From NCBI GenBank assembly GCA_029204225.1, contig CM055107.1, forward strand, positions 367,620 through 431,619: DNA of 64,000 bases. Direction: 5' to 3'. Of the stretch, positions 48,939 to 61,469 are shown piece after piece. The first letter of the stretch is position 1, and every line of letters begins with the position of its first letter. Made by a program: the position numbers and the translations under genes. The notes below the pieces were generated by a model that made no database searches, was not told the origin of the DNA, and was given only the letters and a program-made list of their open reading frames with translations. This DNA comes from Diphasiastrum complanatum. Its lineage: Eukaryota; Streptophyta; Lycopodiopsida; Lycopodiales; Lycopodiaceae.

Positions 48939-50014
48939 CTACCAAAACTTGCGTAATTGACTACCATTCAGTGGAGTATCAAATTGTTTTCCATCCAAGT
49001 GCTCAAGAATTACTGTGCCATAGTTCAGGATTTCCTTCACTTCATACGGGCCTTCACCGGTAAACTTCAATTTTCCCTTGATCAGCTTGGTTTTGTACAT
49101 CAATGCAAGATCTCCTGCTTTCAGATCCTTTTTGTGCAATCGACGATCGTGCTATGCCTTTCGGCGGGCTTTCTCTGCTGCTAATGCATGAATTGCCATC
49201 AATCGGGTTTCACTTTGTGCAACGCTTCATGACGGAGTTGTAAAGACTTATCATCATTTAAACGTTCTGTTGCCGCTATGCATAAAGATGAGATCAAGAA
49301 TTGAATCGGCATAACAACATCTTGACCATAGACCAGTTGAAAGAGTGTTTGATTTGTACTATTTTTGCAAGCAATTCTAAATGCCCATAATGCTGCATAT
49401 AGTTTATGTTCCCAATCAGATCGACTCGCTTCAACTGTCTTTGTCATAATGGTGCAGAGAATCTTATTGGAAGATTTAGCTTGTCCATTCCCTCTGGGAT
49501 AGTAAGCAGTACTAAATCTGTGTATAACAAAAAAATCTTCCAGTGTACCCCAATCACTGACAATATCGATTGAAGATCCTAATCTGATTATAATGTTTTC
49601 ATAGAGAAACTTGGCCGTAGATTTCGCATCAGCAACTTTGAAAGCTTTAGCTTCAACCCACTTGGTCATATAATCAGTTGCTAGGATAATGTATCTGGCC
49701 TAAGATCCTTGCGCAATAGGATGAATAGGACCAACATAATCCAATCCCCATTTTTCAAACAGTGCTTGCGATAAAACCAGATGCAAGGGTTCATAATTTT
49801 GTCTAGTAGGCCGTCGTGCTCGCTGGCAAACATCGCATGTCTGAATAAAATTTTCTATGTCCTCATGAAGTGTAGGCCACCAACAACCTGATTGCAAAAG
49901 TTTGTGAATAGTAATATCTGTAGAGATGTGTCCTCCGCCCATGACTTTCGTGTTCACGAACATCTTTGTCAGGCTGAGGGCTGAAAGCAAGCAAGGCTTT
50001 GTAGTTACAAACAT
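48939..50014 (-). pseudogene. Ty3/gypsy integrase, inverted second copy of the 26065 family
   Basis: Starts with the integrase zinc finger (50014-49700: MGGGHISTDITIHKLLQSGC, CDVCQRARRPTRQNY), then the core (49669-49199: MTKWVEAKAFKVADAKST, YYPRGNGQAKSSNK, SDWEHKLYAALWAF) and the C-terminal domain (49139-48939: DLKAGDLALMYKTKLIKGKL, GPYEVKEILNYGTVI). A stop and frame changes separate the three. Close to the plus-strand copy but missing RT and RNase H. The 5' end is cut at the GGGH of the zinc finger and fused to a copia LTR start, so the first residues of the frame come from copia DNA. Confidence 0.85.
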
Positions 50015-50100
50015 TTTGTTTCTTCAGCTCCCTCTCAAATCATGACAGCTTTACGATCCCTAGGCTGCTCCTCTGTCTCTCAAAGAGTCCTTTGTCCAGG
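49943..50100 (-). mobile_element. Copia pol end and LTR start fused to gypsy integrase
   Basis: On the minus strand the copia pol end (GGACTCTTTGAGAGAC) and purine tract (GAGAGGGAGCTGAAGA) lead into an LTR start (TGTTTGTAACTACAAAGCC). After about 90 bases this breaks directly into the gypsy zinc finger at about 49942. The copia part matches 390-560 of the window. An abrupt illegitimate junction. Confidence 0.7.
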
Positions 50101-52960
50101 GCGCTAGTGAAGATGTCAACAATCGGGCTGATTGTTTTAGACCGTGGATGCTTCTATGCATTCTGCATGGATAGTCAGGAAGTGAATTTGAGACGTATCC
50201 TAGGGGTTGATCCATGTAGACCTCATGCAAGAAGGCTATCTTCTCATCCACAATGTGGATCCTGAGGTCATAAGTTGCTGCATATGCAAATAACAGACGT
50301 AGGGACGAATGTTTGATGACAGGAGAGAAGGTTTCAAAGTAGTCAATACCATATCTCTGAGAGAAACCTTTTGCTACCAGTCTTGCCTTGTATTTGGTGA
50401 TGTTCCCATCTGGTCCGTATTTGAGCTTGAGAACCCATTTGCATTTGACAGTCTTGCGCTTATGTGGTAATGGCTCCAACGTCCATACATGGTTCTCCCT
50501 CATGAATTCCATTTCTTCGTTCATGGCTTGGATCAATTTGTCCTTTTCTGGACTTTCAACCGCTTTCTCGAAAATCTATGGTTCGCTATTGAATCCGCAG
50601 AACTCTTCTGATGTGTAAGCTGAGCTGCATGGCACATATCTTGCTGGCGCTCTTTGTGGTCTTGTCAACCTTTTGGGAGATCCTCCCAAGACAGTTATGC
50701 CTTTGCCTTTGTCTGCTCTGCTGGATCCGGCACCATTTTGGTTTACAGGAACTACGGCGGCAGGTTCCCTCTCGAATCTTTCTTCATCAAATTCGTCGTT
50801 CGAATGGGAGTCGACTCAAAAATCTTCATTTTTGTGTTCGTCCTCTGCTCCCTCTGTCATTGGCGGAAGGTCAGAGTAGTGTCTCTCCAGAACTTCGTAA
50901 CTGATAGGATCGTCATTGGCCATTGTCCTGCTCTCATCGAATCTGACATCTCTCACTATTTTCACAGTGTTCGTGTCTGGCATGTAGACTTTGTAGTACA
51001 GCGAATTGTTGTCATATCCTACCAAAAATCCCTGCTCGGCTTTCTCATCAAGCTTCTTTCGAAGCTTATCAGGAATATGTGCATAAGCTGCATAGCCAAA
51101 GATTCCGACATGAGACAGATTGGGCTTTCTACCCCACCATAGCTCATGTGGTGTCATATGAGGGACACCAGACTTGCTTGTTCTGTTCTGGATGTATGCA
51201 GCTATAGCTATTGCTTTAGCCCACAGTGCCCTTGGATCTTTCGAGTAGGCCATCATGCATCTGGTTGCTTCCATTAGGGTCATGTTCTTTCGTTCAGCAA
51301 CACCATTGTGTTGCGGTGTGTAGGCTGCAGTTCTTCTGTGAATGATGCCACGATCATTGCAGAAGGTATTCGCCACCTTGATCTGTTCTGATCTGCTTCA
51401 CTTTGCTGCCTGTACATCTCTCAGCCCAATTCACATATTTTGTGAGTTTATCAAGTGCTTCAGATTTATTCTGAATAAAATACACTCTAGCAAATTTGCT
51501 ATAATCATCAATGAAGGTTATATAATATTTTGAACCTCCTACTAAGATCACGTTGAATAGTCCATAGATGTCAGAATGCACTAGCTCCAGAATCTTAGTC
51601 GTTCTATAGGAGTCTTTGACAAATGGTGTGCATGACATCTTGCCCTTCAAACATGCATCACAGGTAGTCGAAATGGTTGCATTCGAGATGCTGGCCCCTG
51701 TTACTGCTCCATGATGGCTTGCTTGGTAAAGTGTCATTGAGTTCATGTGGCAGAGTCTCCTGTGCCACAGAGTGTCTGGCTGGTCATCATAATCGTGTTA
51801 GATCGTGTATTTAATAGAATTCGAATAACATATAAGGTTCAACGAGGTAGGTGTACCTTCAGATGATATAGGTTTCCTTTCCTTTTTCCTTGAGCGATCA
51901 AAGCACACGAACATGACATCTTTGAGTTTTATGTCTTTGCCATTGGTGTTGAGCCACAGTGAACCAATACTGTTCACTTGATGTCCAGATCCATCTCCAA
52001 GAACTATGAGTCTTGAGGGATCTGCACTTTTGAAATCAGACATTATACGTCTTGATGTCACAAAGTGTGAGGTGGCTCTTGAGTCTAAAATCACCTCATG
52101 TGTGTCAAATGTTAATGCTGCACACACGCCTTCACAGATATAGGCGGTCAAACAATTTATGTTCGTTCTTTCTTCGCCCATTTTTGAGCTCTCAGGCTCC
52201 TCGACATAGGATGAACTATTGATGTTCTCCTGTCTGTTCTGTGCTAATTTGTTTCTCGGGTTCTGGCGGCAATCCATGGCTGCGTGACCCTTCTTAAGGC
52301 AATGGATACAATCAATCTTGGTATTGAGCCAGCATGTATCTACTGTATGCTCGTCTCTTCTGCATCTCATGCAAGTCTTCTTGTCTGCACCTTGTTGTTT
52401 GACCTCCCTTTGCTCTTCCAGTTGCCCTTGCTGGTCCCCTCTGCTTGATGGTCATGATCCTACCTCTGATTCGACTCCCTCTTAGGCTTAAACTGCTTCT
52501 TGGATTTTTCTTTGTTGCCGCGGAGGGCCTCGCCAGAACCATCTTTGTGATCAAGATGTTCTCTGGCCTCGACTTCCTCTTGAATCTCGACAATCGCCTT
52601 TTCGAGGTTCATGGCGGGATCTTTCCTGAGCAGGGTTCTTGTCGTCTGGAATGATTTGGGTACATGAGCTGCTTCTCAATTGACATAGTATTCTCTGTTC
52701 CAGAGTTATGTAGTGACAAAAACAGATTCTTCATCTTTCTTACGAAAGAAGTGAGGCCCATCCCACTGCAAATTCGTCAACTGATCTTCCAGCATCATGA
52801 TTTGACTTCTTGATTTTGTCTAAAATCTGGTGAGTAATGCATCCCACATCTCCTTGGCTTTGGAGAGTGTAGCCAGGTCAAGTGTGAGACTATCTTCGAT
52901 GGAAGAGAATGCTATCCAAGGTTGGCTGAGCAGGTATAGCACGTGTTCAGGTACCAAAAA
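50060..52960 (-). pseudogene. Ty1/copia polyprotein (gag, protease, integrase, RT start), truncated
   Basis: In element order on the minus strand. Gag end 52960-52312, including the knuckle CIHCLKKGHAAMDC near 52300. Protease: ILDSRATSHFVT near 52080 replaces the usual DSGAT(S), so Gly is Arg at the active site. GAG-pre-integrase and integrase 51746-50816: CDACLKGKMSCTPF; LELVHSDIYGLF; FIDDYSKFARVYF; IRTDQGGEYL, with a frame break near 51355; then YTPQHNGVAERKN and GFLVGYDNNS. RT 50536-50060: EEMEFMRENHVWTLEPLP, KWVLKLKYGPDG, YFETFSPVIKHSSLRLL, then HIVDEKIAFLHEVYM where DVKTAFL is usual. The RT is cut before the YVDD box and joins the pol end and LTR at 50100. The layout matches the Tnt1/Retrofit-type order PR-IN-RT. 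Confidence 0.85.
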
Positions 52961-53340
52961 TTCATTAGGTTGACCTACTCAAGTCACTTTGATCTAACCA
53001 TTAGGTATACCTATCTATGGTAGCTAGATTAACACCAACTTTCTTGATTTTTGGAGCTAGCTCCTAAATTCTAGGAAACTTGACCAAAATTCTTGTCTAA
53101 CTCCTAATACTTGGATCTAAACTACCTAGGCTATTCTTAACACATGTGAGAAGCCTCTACACGTGTGGGACCCACCTATGTATAATTTAACAAGGTTTTA
53201 TCAAGCTAAAATTTGTAAATTTTGACAATTTTTGACACTACTCCTCACATTTAGCTTGATAAAACTATGGTGCATCTATCTCCACTCTAAAATCTAATCT
53301 TAGCTAGCAATTTCTACACTTGATGATGTATCAATTGAGC

Positions 53341-54168
53341 TTATAAGTGCATGTGGAATGTTTTCAAATTCACTTTGTCTTGCTTTATCCATATAAGTGA
53401 GCCTTGAGGGCTCCATGTTGTTGCTTGAAGACTTTCTTGGAGTCCTCGAGTTTTACGCTTGCTCCTCCTCTTGACTTGATTCCAAGCCATAAATGATTTG
53501 GATTCATTGATGATCAACACATGCTTTTTCAATCTTATAGTTCTTCGCTTCATAGAAGATTGCATCTCTACTCATTACAACTCTCTTATTACAGGAAATG
53601 CAAATCCAATAAGCTTTTCTTGAAGAGCAATATCCTACCATTATTCCTATCATTGATGTAGGATTTTCTTTGGTCCTTACATTGGAATGATCATGCAAAA
53701 ATCATGTGGACTCAAATATTTCCGAAGCAAACATATTAAATGATTACATTATTCAAAAACTATTACAAAAATAGTTATCGAATGAAATTGCTTTATCAAC
53801 AACAAATGTAGATTGGAGAGCATTCAATTTCATTGTTTTGTCATATCCACATAATGTACTAAACATCATGAATGTTGGAGATAAGAAACAAGTCACTTCA
53901 TGTCTTATAACATTGTCTATGAAGGATTCAAAGATAATACAATCTCCATTGCTTCTTACACTTGCAAAGTGCACACTTGAGTGAAGATATTGCATGAACT
54001 TTGATTACTTGGCTCCACTTGCAATAATCTCTCGATATCTCTTGATAAAGCAAGCATTAACTTCAAACACAACTTGATAACCAGTATCCAACATTTGTTG
54101 ACACTAAACAAGATTTTACTGATGTTACGAACATACAATACATTATCAAGTTTCAAAATCTTGCACAC
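53341..54168 (-). pseudogene. Second copia element fragment (GAG-pre-integrase and integrase tail)
   Basis: 54168-53956 reads KILKLDNVLYVRNISKILFS, the copia GAG-pre-integrase VLYVPxLxxNLLS motif. 53698-53504 reads GIMVGYCSSRKAYWICI, then SRDAIFYEAKNY, the copia integrase end (FVGYSxxxKAYRxx ... SRDVxFDE). The rest is degenerate and most of the catalytic core is missing. Downstream (52980-53340) is related to 8750-9300. It differs from the element at 50060-52960, so it represents another family or a nested copy. Confidence 0.7.
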
Positions 54169-54442
54169 ATTTTACCATATTAAAATGATTTTGATGTCTA
54201 TTCAAGTGACATGAAGATGTCAACATGAATAGACTTCTTGTTTTTTGTGCCAATGTTTCAAGCATGGAGTGTTTGGAAGTCTTAAATTAGTCCCTATATT
54301 GTTGGGTTCACAATTTTTTCATAATGCAAATTTGTAGATTTTCAGATCTTCGACTAAATAATTATTGTCCAACATATGATAGAATTCATTTCATAATTGA
54401 TTTGTCTATTTTTAACATCCGCAGGTAGTTTTGCACATACCC

Positions 54443-54589
54443 ATGAGTGGAAGTGGCAGTGGCAGCGGACGTCGTCGATCCAGATCTGTATATGAAGATT
54501 ACACCGCCAGCTTGATTGATACCATGTCGCCCGAACAAAGGGCGGTTGTTAGTAGGCAAATGCTTAACAGATTAGAAGGCGCCGCATAA
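54443..54589 (+). CDS. Short Gly/Ser/Arg-rich ORF in CACTA-like DNA
   Basis: 48 codons from MSGSGSGSGRRRSRS to a stop after RLEGAA. An acceptor-like CATCCGCAG lies 19 bases upstream. The middle (YEDYTASLIDTMSPEQRAVV) is helix-like and hydrophilic. Together with the following piece and the terminal motif at 55250 it looks like the start of a CACTA accessory or transposase protein, but no domain can be named. Confidence 0.35.
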   Translation: MSGSGSGSGRRRSRSVYEDYTASLIDTMSPEQRAVVSRQMLNRLEGAA

Positions 54590-54793
54590 GGACCTTCATC
54601 TCCATCGGTTGCTACAGATGAATTGTCCTCCAACCCTCACTACAATTTAAATGTTGATGGGGATGTAGTGAGGGATGAAAAAGGGACAATTTTTATTAAT
54701 AAGTTGCATTTGTTATGTTCCTATTATTTTGGAACAAGTCTTTTGGAAAAATGGTGTCATCAACCTGGAGAATCAAAATCCAGGATTATGTAG

Positions 54794-54967
54794 GAGCTGC
54801 GAGAAGAATTCTCACAAGAAAATGAGTTTGATCCAGGAGCCATATCAAAAGATATGAGCAAATGGATTCGACATAAGAGGGTTGCCATGCGGGACACACT
54901 TCGGGCAGGCAAGTCAAAACCTACCTGGTGTTCGAAGCCAAGTTGGAAGGCCTGCAAGGATGAGTGA
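54794..54967 (+). pseudogene. Plant En/Spm transposase-associated C-terminal fragment
   Basis: After an acceptor-like TTATGTAG the frame reads ELREEFSQENEFDPGAI, then SKWIRHKRVAMRDTLRAGKS, KPTWCSKPSW and a stop. The pattern of basic IRxKR..M...LR.GK..P.W resembles proteins encoded by plant En/Spm (CACTA) elements. It is followed by CACTA-like subterminal repeats at 55040-55250. Confidence 0.35.
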
Positions 54968-55039
54968 CATCCACGTGGACTGTCATTTTCCACGTGGCAT
55001 CCCCAAACGACTGCCTTGTGGCAACAATTTTCGACATGT

Positions 55040-55258
55040 TTTAAGGTGACGGATTCCGACATCTAATTTGAATTACAATCCGACAGTCTGCCGGTAGCCG
55101 GAAAGGAAGACATGTCAGATTTCGACGTGTCGAATTCCGACATATCGTTTGCGATAGATTTTTCGACAGATCCTCCGACATCCCAAATTTGACGAATTTG
55201 TTTTTCGCGATTCTATGTCGGAGTATATGTCGAAAACAACTAGTTTTTGTTGTTGTGA
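55040..55258 (+). mobile_element. CACTA-like subterminal repeats and probable right end
   Basis: Repeated words ATTTCGACGTGTCGAATTCC, TTCCGACAT, TTTTCGACAG and ATGTCGGAG are followed by AACTAGTTTTTGTTGTTGTG at about 55239-55258. Its reverse complement starts CACAACAACAAAAACTAG, close to a CACTACAA-type terminus but not exact. Subterminal words are shared with 3160-3475. Confidence 0.4.
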
Positions 55259-55917
55259 GGGAATTGGACCCCTTCTTTTCCTCCTCCTAATTTAATTGGC
55301 TTAGTGGCCGAAGGGCCCTCAAACTTGATTGGACCAATTTCATGGATCTCTCTCTTTTGATTGGTCACATGATCATAAGTGTCACTCACCCTTTCTCATC
55401 ATGACAAATGTAGAAAGCCTAAGCTAGGTCGAGCCACATCACACTCCAAATTTGGCCCTATCACCTACTAACATGTGTATAAGGACTAAAAAAAGTCTAG
55501 ACACTCCTAAACTCAACATAGATAACTTTTACCAAATAGACTCTTCAACTTATTAATGATCTATCATGGACATTCTAGATTCGAATCTAGAATGGACTCC
55601 TCAAATTATTAATGATCTATCATGGATATTCGAATCTCGAACCAATAGAATACTACGTAGTTTAAATAACCGTGCAATGTTACCTTAATCGTGGCGGCTG
55701 TACTTCATATTGTTATTATAATGTTTGGATGAATTAATTAGCCAAGCTTTGAAACTCAAACCATCTCTCTCTATTTAAGTTGCATAGCAAAGAAGCATAA
55801 TATGGAACAAATTACAAGGTAACATTGTTTGCATCCTCTCTCTTGGAGTTTGTGAGACGGAGCGTAAAGAGGGCGAAAGAGAGCGCATTTTACATCGATC
55901 AATCAACATTCTATAAT

Positions 55918-56088
55918 GGCCTGGATCCTACTGCGACACTAGCAGCAGCTGTTGCTATCCCACTACAGGAAAGCCTGCATCCGATTTTTCCATTCACGGC
56001 CTGTGGCCAAATTACAACAATGGCGGCTACCCATCCAGCTGCGATCCCAACAATCCCTTTGACATCAGCCAGGTCCTCTCGCTTCCCC

Positions 56089-56122
<34 letters not shown>

Positions 56123-56731
56123 TTGTCAATTTTACCATATCAAAGATTTTATTCGTCATTGGAAAGACTTTTCTTATGTACTTAGGGCTAATGAAGTTGA
56201 CGCATGCATGCCCTGTTTATATCTCAAACGTATTTATTAATCTATCTAACCTGCGGCGGCTTATTTTCAGAAAAGAATTAATGTGATATATCTCTCTCTT
56301 TCAGGTATCTGATTTAGAGAGTCAGTTACAAACAAGTTGGGATTCACTTTCATGCCCTAGCAGCGATGGCACAAGCTTTTGGACCCATGAGTGGGACAAG
56401 CACGGAACATGCGCCGAGTCTTTATTTAGCCAACACGCATACTTTCAAAGTGCTTTGAACTTGCGAAGCTCCGTTAATCCACTGGGAGGTCTCAGCGCTG
56501 CAGGCATTAATCCCGATGATGGAGCTTATAGTTTGACAGCTATTCAGAATGCTCTAACTTCTTCGCTTGGCCACGCACACTCCAGGAGTGCAATGTAGCA
56601 GTGATGCTTCCGGTAACAATCAACTGTATCAGCTGTACATATGTGTGGCAACTGATGCTTCCACATTGATTGATTGCCCAGTTTTCCCGACATCCGGCTG
56701 TTCATCGACTGTGCTCTTCCCGTCTTTCTGA
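55918..56731 (+). pseudogene. S-like ribonuclease (RNase T2 family), right-arm copy, frameshifted
   Basis: Exon 1 homology runs from the Trp codon at 55918 to 56072 and keeps SIHGLWPNYNNGGY; the intron is 56073-56304; exon 2 is 56305-56731 with FWTHEWDKHGTCAESL intact. Upstream of the Trp codon the frame has a stop (TAA at 55915-55917), and the open frame over this stretch is in another register, so no start is available. In exon 2 four bases are inserted near 56573 (GGCCACGCACACTCC against GGCCACACTCC in the left copy), giving an early stop and losing about 45 C-terminal residues. The intron contains a CT tract (56093-56119) longer than its left-arm partner. Non-functional as read; the left copy is the better-preserved one. 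Confidence 0.8.
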
Positions 56732-57866
56732 TATATACTTCGTGTCGCAATATGCACTGCAAATTTTGTTGTTGAAGAAATCACTCAGGACCAGAAGAGT
56801 GTATATATGTATGTATAGCAGCATTGATGAGTCTTGGAAATTATTATTCTTTTGCTTAGCATCTTCATTAGAAACGTAGCATAGCATTGTTACGGGAACA
56901 ATGCTTATAATATAATAAATGCAAGGATGTGAAGTTATTCAACAATGAATTAGCCATTTTCACTAATTCTATTGTCTTTCCATTGCCAAAATTTAAAATT
57001 CCACTAATCAATCATCCTTTCTTTCAAGGGGGGACATTCTTAGTTACCAAACTCCTGCATTGAATTATTTGGGGATTGCAATTGGGAGGTAGGCCTTGAA
57101 TGCATGGCAGAAGGACCCAGGACGCGGCCGTACTTCCCTGTTGTAAAAACCTTTTTAAACTTCTTTCTGCCGCAACTTCTTTTAACACTCACCTTGCTTT
57201 CCACTGACTCTACTCTGTAACATGCTTCAATTTATTTCATAAAACAGGAAAAACTGACTTTCACGTTGAGATGAACCTATTGGAACAAGTCATGAAAACC
57301 AAGAACTTAGTATGTTTTAAAAGGAAAAATGTCAAGGGATTCAAAATTTTAAGGGATTTTTCAGTGAATATCGCAATAAAAGACGAGAGAGTCCGTTCCT
57401 ACAAGCCATTATTATGACAAGATATGACCCACTGAAGTCACTAAGAAATTCATTCACTTACTTAAAGGGTGAGTGATGCTATGCAAAATTAAGGCAAATT
57501 TATTTCCATGCAACGACCACCTATTACATCTTTATCTCTCTACAAGAGTGGGGACCACATAATCTCTCTTTTCTCTCTCTCTCTCTCTACCCACATCCCC
57601 CAAAAGTGGGGACCATCTATGACTTTATGTGGGGATCATGAACTGTACTTGTCATGAAGCCCTTCATGGTATTTATGACACTTTCATGGGGCCCTTCAAA
57701 ATCTTTATGACCTCAAGCCATACCAATTCTTTTCCACAAATTAATGCACTTATGGAATACAAGGGAAAACTCAAAGGAATCATTTACTATTAGTTCAAAT
57801 TCTCAATACTTATGAGGTCTTCCATTTAATGAGAAAACATCTAGATGACCAATATATGATTCAAGT

Positions 57867-58137
57867 TTTTTGAGATCATATATTTGTATTAGAACATACT
57901 CAACAATGAGATCATAAATAGATTCATCTAATAGATCAAGCATCTTGACTAAAATAGAAAAATCACAAACATTAGTAGTCAAGATCCAACATAGAAAATT
58001 AAATAAAAGCTTGAAATTAGATACAAAATTTACAACAACTGTCTTATAATAGGCACACTAATAGTATTACCAATCACATAATCACATATGTAAACACTGA
58101 AAACCAACGCGTAATATATGTATATATATATACATAC

Positions 58138-58198
<61 letters not shown>

Positions 58199-58253
58199 AA
58201 CTAAATCTAAGTGTATTAAATTATAATGAAATGAGCAAAGGACATTCCTTATT
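57867..58253. repeat. Right-arm-specific insertion with GA tract
   Basis: About 380 bases absent from the left arm, where the flanks meet at about 36955-36965. It contains (GA)n at 58140-58195 preceded by a TATATATA/CATACATA run, and no coding frame. Target-site duplication and terminal repeats were not clear. Confidence 0.6.
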
Positions 58254-59260
58254 ATTAAACAATGTACAATAGATGATTAGTATGACACATTATTTCGACA
58301 CCTCATGGTTAATATTGATTACCACATTTTCTTCGAAAGCCAAAATATAAGACAAGGTGATTGATACATCACGAGAAACTTTGCCTTACGTAAGTCATTC
58401 GCATCCATGACAAAATAAAAAATTAAGACAAATTGTATTTTGAAAGAGTTTAAAAATTTAGAAAAAAAACTCATTTCAATGCTCAAACTCATCTAGGATA
58501 TCTGAATATTGAAAGGCGGACTCTTGTAGTTTTTTTTTGTTGATTGGCCTACTCTCTTAGCAAACAAGAAGTTTTCAAATTCTATTTTTAGGAAAGTATC
58601 TATATATTAAAGCTTGTATGAGCTTAGGATTTTCTGTTATTGAATGACACTTAAGGTATGTTGTAATCGCTTTTCATTGTTGAATAGCATTAGATGAGAA
58701 GACATTTTATTTTTCCAACTATGTAAAGGGAATACACTAGTTGTATTGTTTATGGTTGATGTAACACACAATCTTTTGAAATGGGTCAAAATCCTAAAAA
58801 AGAGTAACCAGATTTCAATTTTATTTTTACCCAAAACTTGCTTTGTCAAGAAATTGTTTTTTTCGAAAATCACAAAAAATATGCATTTAGACCAAAAAAA
58901 TCAATACACCATGTCCAAACAAATTAAATTTTCTAGTAGCACCTTAAAATTTAGAAATGTCCCAGTGAACAAAATACACAAATATTTATGGTGCTTTAAT
59001 AGTCTAAATTGAGTTTCATGAAAATAACTTGCTGAATACATTTGAAGCTAGTTACGATAATCCACAAATTTTGAAAACATTGAAAATAATTTTTAGATTG
59101 TTTTCTTTTACAATTCAAATTCCAAGGAATTCTTACTAGCTCCTCTCAACTCAGTGCTCGAAATATTATCAAGATTTTCCTTTTCAGCTGAAGAAGTTGA
59201 TGACCCATCACCCTCATTAGAGTCTATCGTTGAATTCTCATCTGAGTCAGCATCCAATAA

Positions 59261-61469
59261 GTTAAGAAAACAGCTTTTTAAAAAAAAACCCGACCGGATC
59301 TATCACCACAGCACAATGTCAAGTGCAATAAGACAAGACAACAGAATTGTCTCCACACACTGTATATTCAACTGATAAGCAAGTACAAAGATAAAGTTGC
59401 TTTAAAGCACTCAAAGGGCTCGTAAAAGAAAGACGGCCTGATAATTCTAGAACTGAGCACACGTGGTGCCGTCGAAATAAGAAAGCACTGTATAAGTCAA
59501 TCATTGCTATTTTAACTTTCTTCCTCAATGATCAACATCTCTCTTTATTTTAAAGTTTACTCTATTCATGGAACATACCTCCATGATAGTATTAAAAGTA
59601 CAGGCTTTTTATATAACCAGATCTAAGCCAAGTTTGGCTCTAAAAGTCTCAAACTTTTCTTTACTTAAAGCTTTCGTAAATATATCAGCAACTTGTAACA
59701 ACGTAGAATAGTGTCAATACATATATCTTCAGATTGTAGCTTTTCACGCACAAAGTGATATTTTACCTCAATATGTTTTGTCCTCGCGTGAAAGACATGA
59801 TTCTTAGCCAATTGTATTCCACTTTGGTTGTCACAGAAAATAACAGTAGGATTTATCTGCTTCATGCCAATCTCACATAAAACTTACATAGCCAAACAAC
59901 TTCCTGGGTAGCAGAACTTAACACTTTATATTTGGCTTCTGTAGAAGAAAGAGAAATAGCATCTTGCTTCTTGCTGGACCATGAAAAACAACCGCTACCA
60001 AAATTGAAGGCATAACCTGTTGTTGACTTTCTATCATCTACATTGCCTACCCAATCAGCATCAACATAACCCTGCAACTTAGGTAAAACACTTTGTCTTT
60101 TGTAGATTAGGCCAAGGTTAGGTGTACCTTATTTCACATACCTCAAAGTCCTTTTTGCAGCTTTCCAGTAGTCCATAGTGGGTGATGACAAAAATTGGCT
60201 AATCAGACTTACAACATAGTAGATATCAGGATGTGTAGTCATAAGATATATCTAACTCCCAACTAGTTGATGAAATAGAATAGCATCAACATGTGCACTA
60301 TCATCAATACGAGATAATTTCTTACCAACTTCGCAAGGGGTGATGGAAGGTTTGCACTCTGTCATGCAAAATCTCTCCAATACCTCGCGCACATACTTGT
60401 TTTGACATAACCTGATATCACTGCCAGTTTGCCATACTTCAACACCCAAGCAATAATGCATAAGATCTAAATCTGTCATCTCAAATTGCTTGCATAAGTT
60501 GGCTTTGATAGAATGAGTGAGATTCTCACCCTAAACCGTGATAATGATATCATCAACATAAAGTACAATCAAGGCAAAGTTATCTTTGTTTACAAGAACA
60601 TAAAGATTTGGATCTGAATTTGTTCTTACAAACCCATGAGAAAGAAAGTAATTGTCAATGTGTCCATACCATGCGCGTGGCACTTGCTTAAGGCCATAAA
60701 GTGCTCTACGTAGATTGCATACTTTATGTTCTTGTCCTTTTGCCATGAAGCCCTGCGGTTGGTGGACCATGTAAACTTCTTCCTCTAAGTCACCATTCAA
60801 AAATGCGGACTTCACATCCATTTGATGGATCTTCCACCCAAAATGAGATACTAAGGCAATGATAAGGCATAGCGTAGTCCACTTAGCCACTGGAGCAAAT
60901 GTCTCTTCATAGTCAATTCCTTGATTTTGCTCATAGCCCTTCACTATTAGGTGTGCCTTATGCTTTGCTATCATGCCATTTGCATGAAACTTTGTTCTAA
61001 ACACCCATTTGCTATCAATGGATTTCTTTTCAGGTGGTAGATCAACCACCTCCCATGTATCATGCTTGTGGATGGATTCCATCTCCTCTTCCATTGCCCT
61101 TTGCCACTTAATCTCCATAGACTCGGTTTTGTGCTTCCTAGCCAACAAACCATCGTGAATTTGCAGCTCTCTGTTCTTGTCCGGTGATTGTAGCTACCAC
61201 CGACTCTGATACCAAGTTAAGAAAACACTTAAAAAAAAAACCGACTGGATCAATCACCACACTACAATGTCAAGTGCAATAAGACAAGAAAACAAAATTG
61301 ATCACCACAAACTGTATGTTCAACTGATAAGCAAGTACAAAGATAAAGTTGCTTAAAAGAACTCAAAGGGCTTGTAAAAAAAAAGACGGCCCGATAGTTC
61401 TAGAACTGAGCGCACGTGGTGCCGTCGAAATAAGAAAGCACTGTATAAGTCAATCATTGCTATCTTAAC
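59261..61469 (-). mobile_element. Copia element with RT and RNase H only, both LTRs present
   Basis: 5' LTR 61469-61216, 3' LTR 59516-59261, each about 255 bases with GTTAA/TTAAC ends. The primer site TTGGTATCAGAGTC follows the 5' LTR. The internal region is only 1.7 kb and goes from the leader straight into RT, so gag, protease and integrase are missing. The left-arm partner retains more leader sequence (32077-33260) but lost the RT. The LTRs differ by only a few substitutions and indels. Confidence 0.8.
59600..61148 (-). pseudogene. Copia RT and RNase H frame, interrupted
   Basis: RT 61148-60531: MEEEMESIHKHDTWEVVDLP, KWVFRTKFHANG, IDYEETFAPVAKWTTLCLI, MDVKSAFLNGDLEEEVYM, LYGLKQVPRAWYGH, and the catalytic LYVDDIIITV just before a stop. 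It resumes at 60479 (LDLMHYCLGVEVWQTGSD ... LVGS, stop). RNase H follows from 60077 ([40 protein letters not shown]) and 59865 ([20 protein letters not shown]). Stops after VDDIIITV, LVGS and LRYVK plus a frame change near 59865 inactivate it. Some stops (after LRYVK) are shared with the left-arm copy at 35098, so they predate the inverted duplication. Confidence 0.85.
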
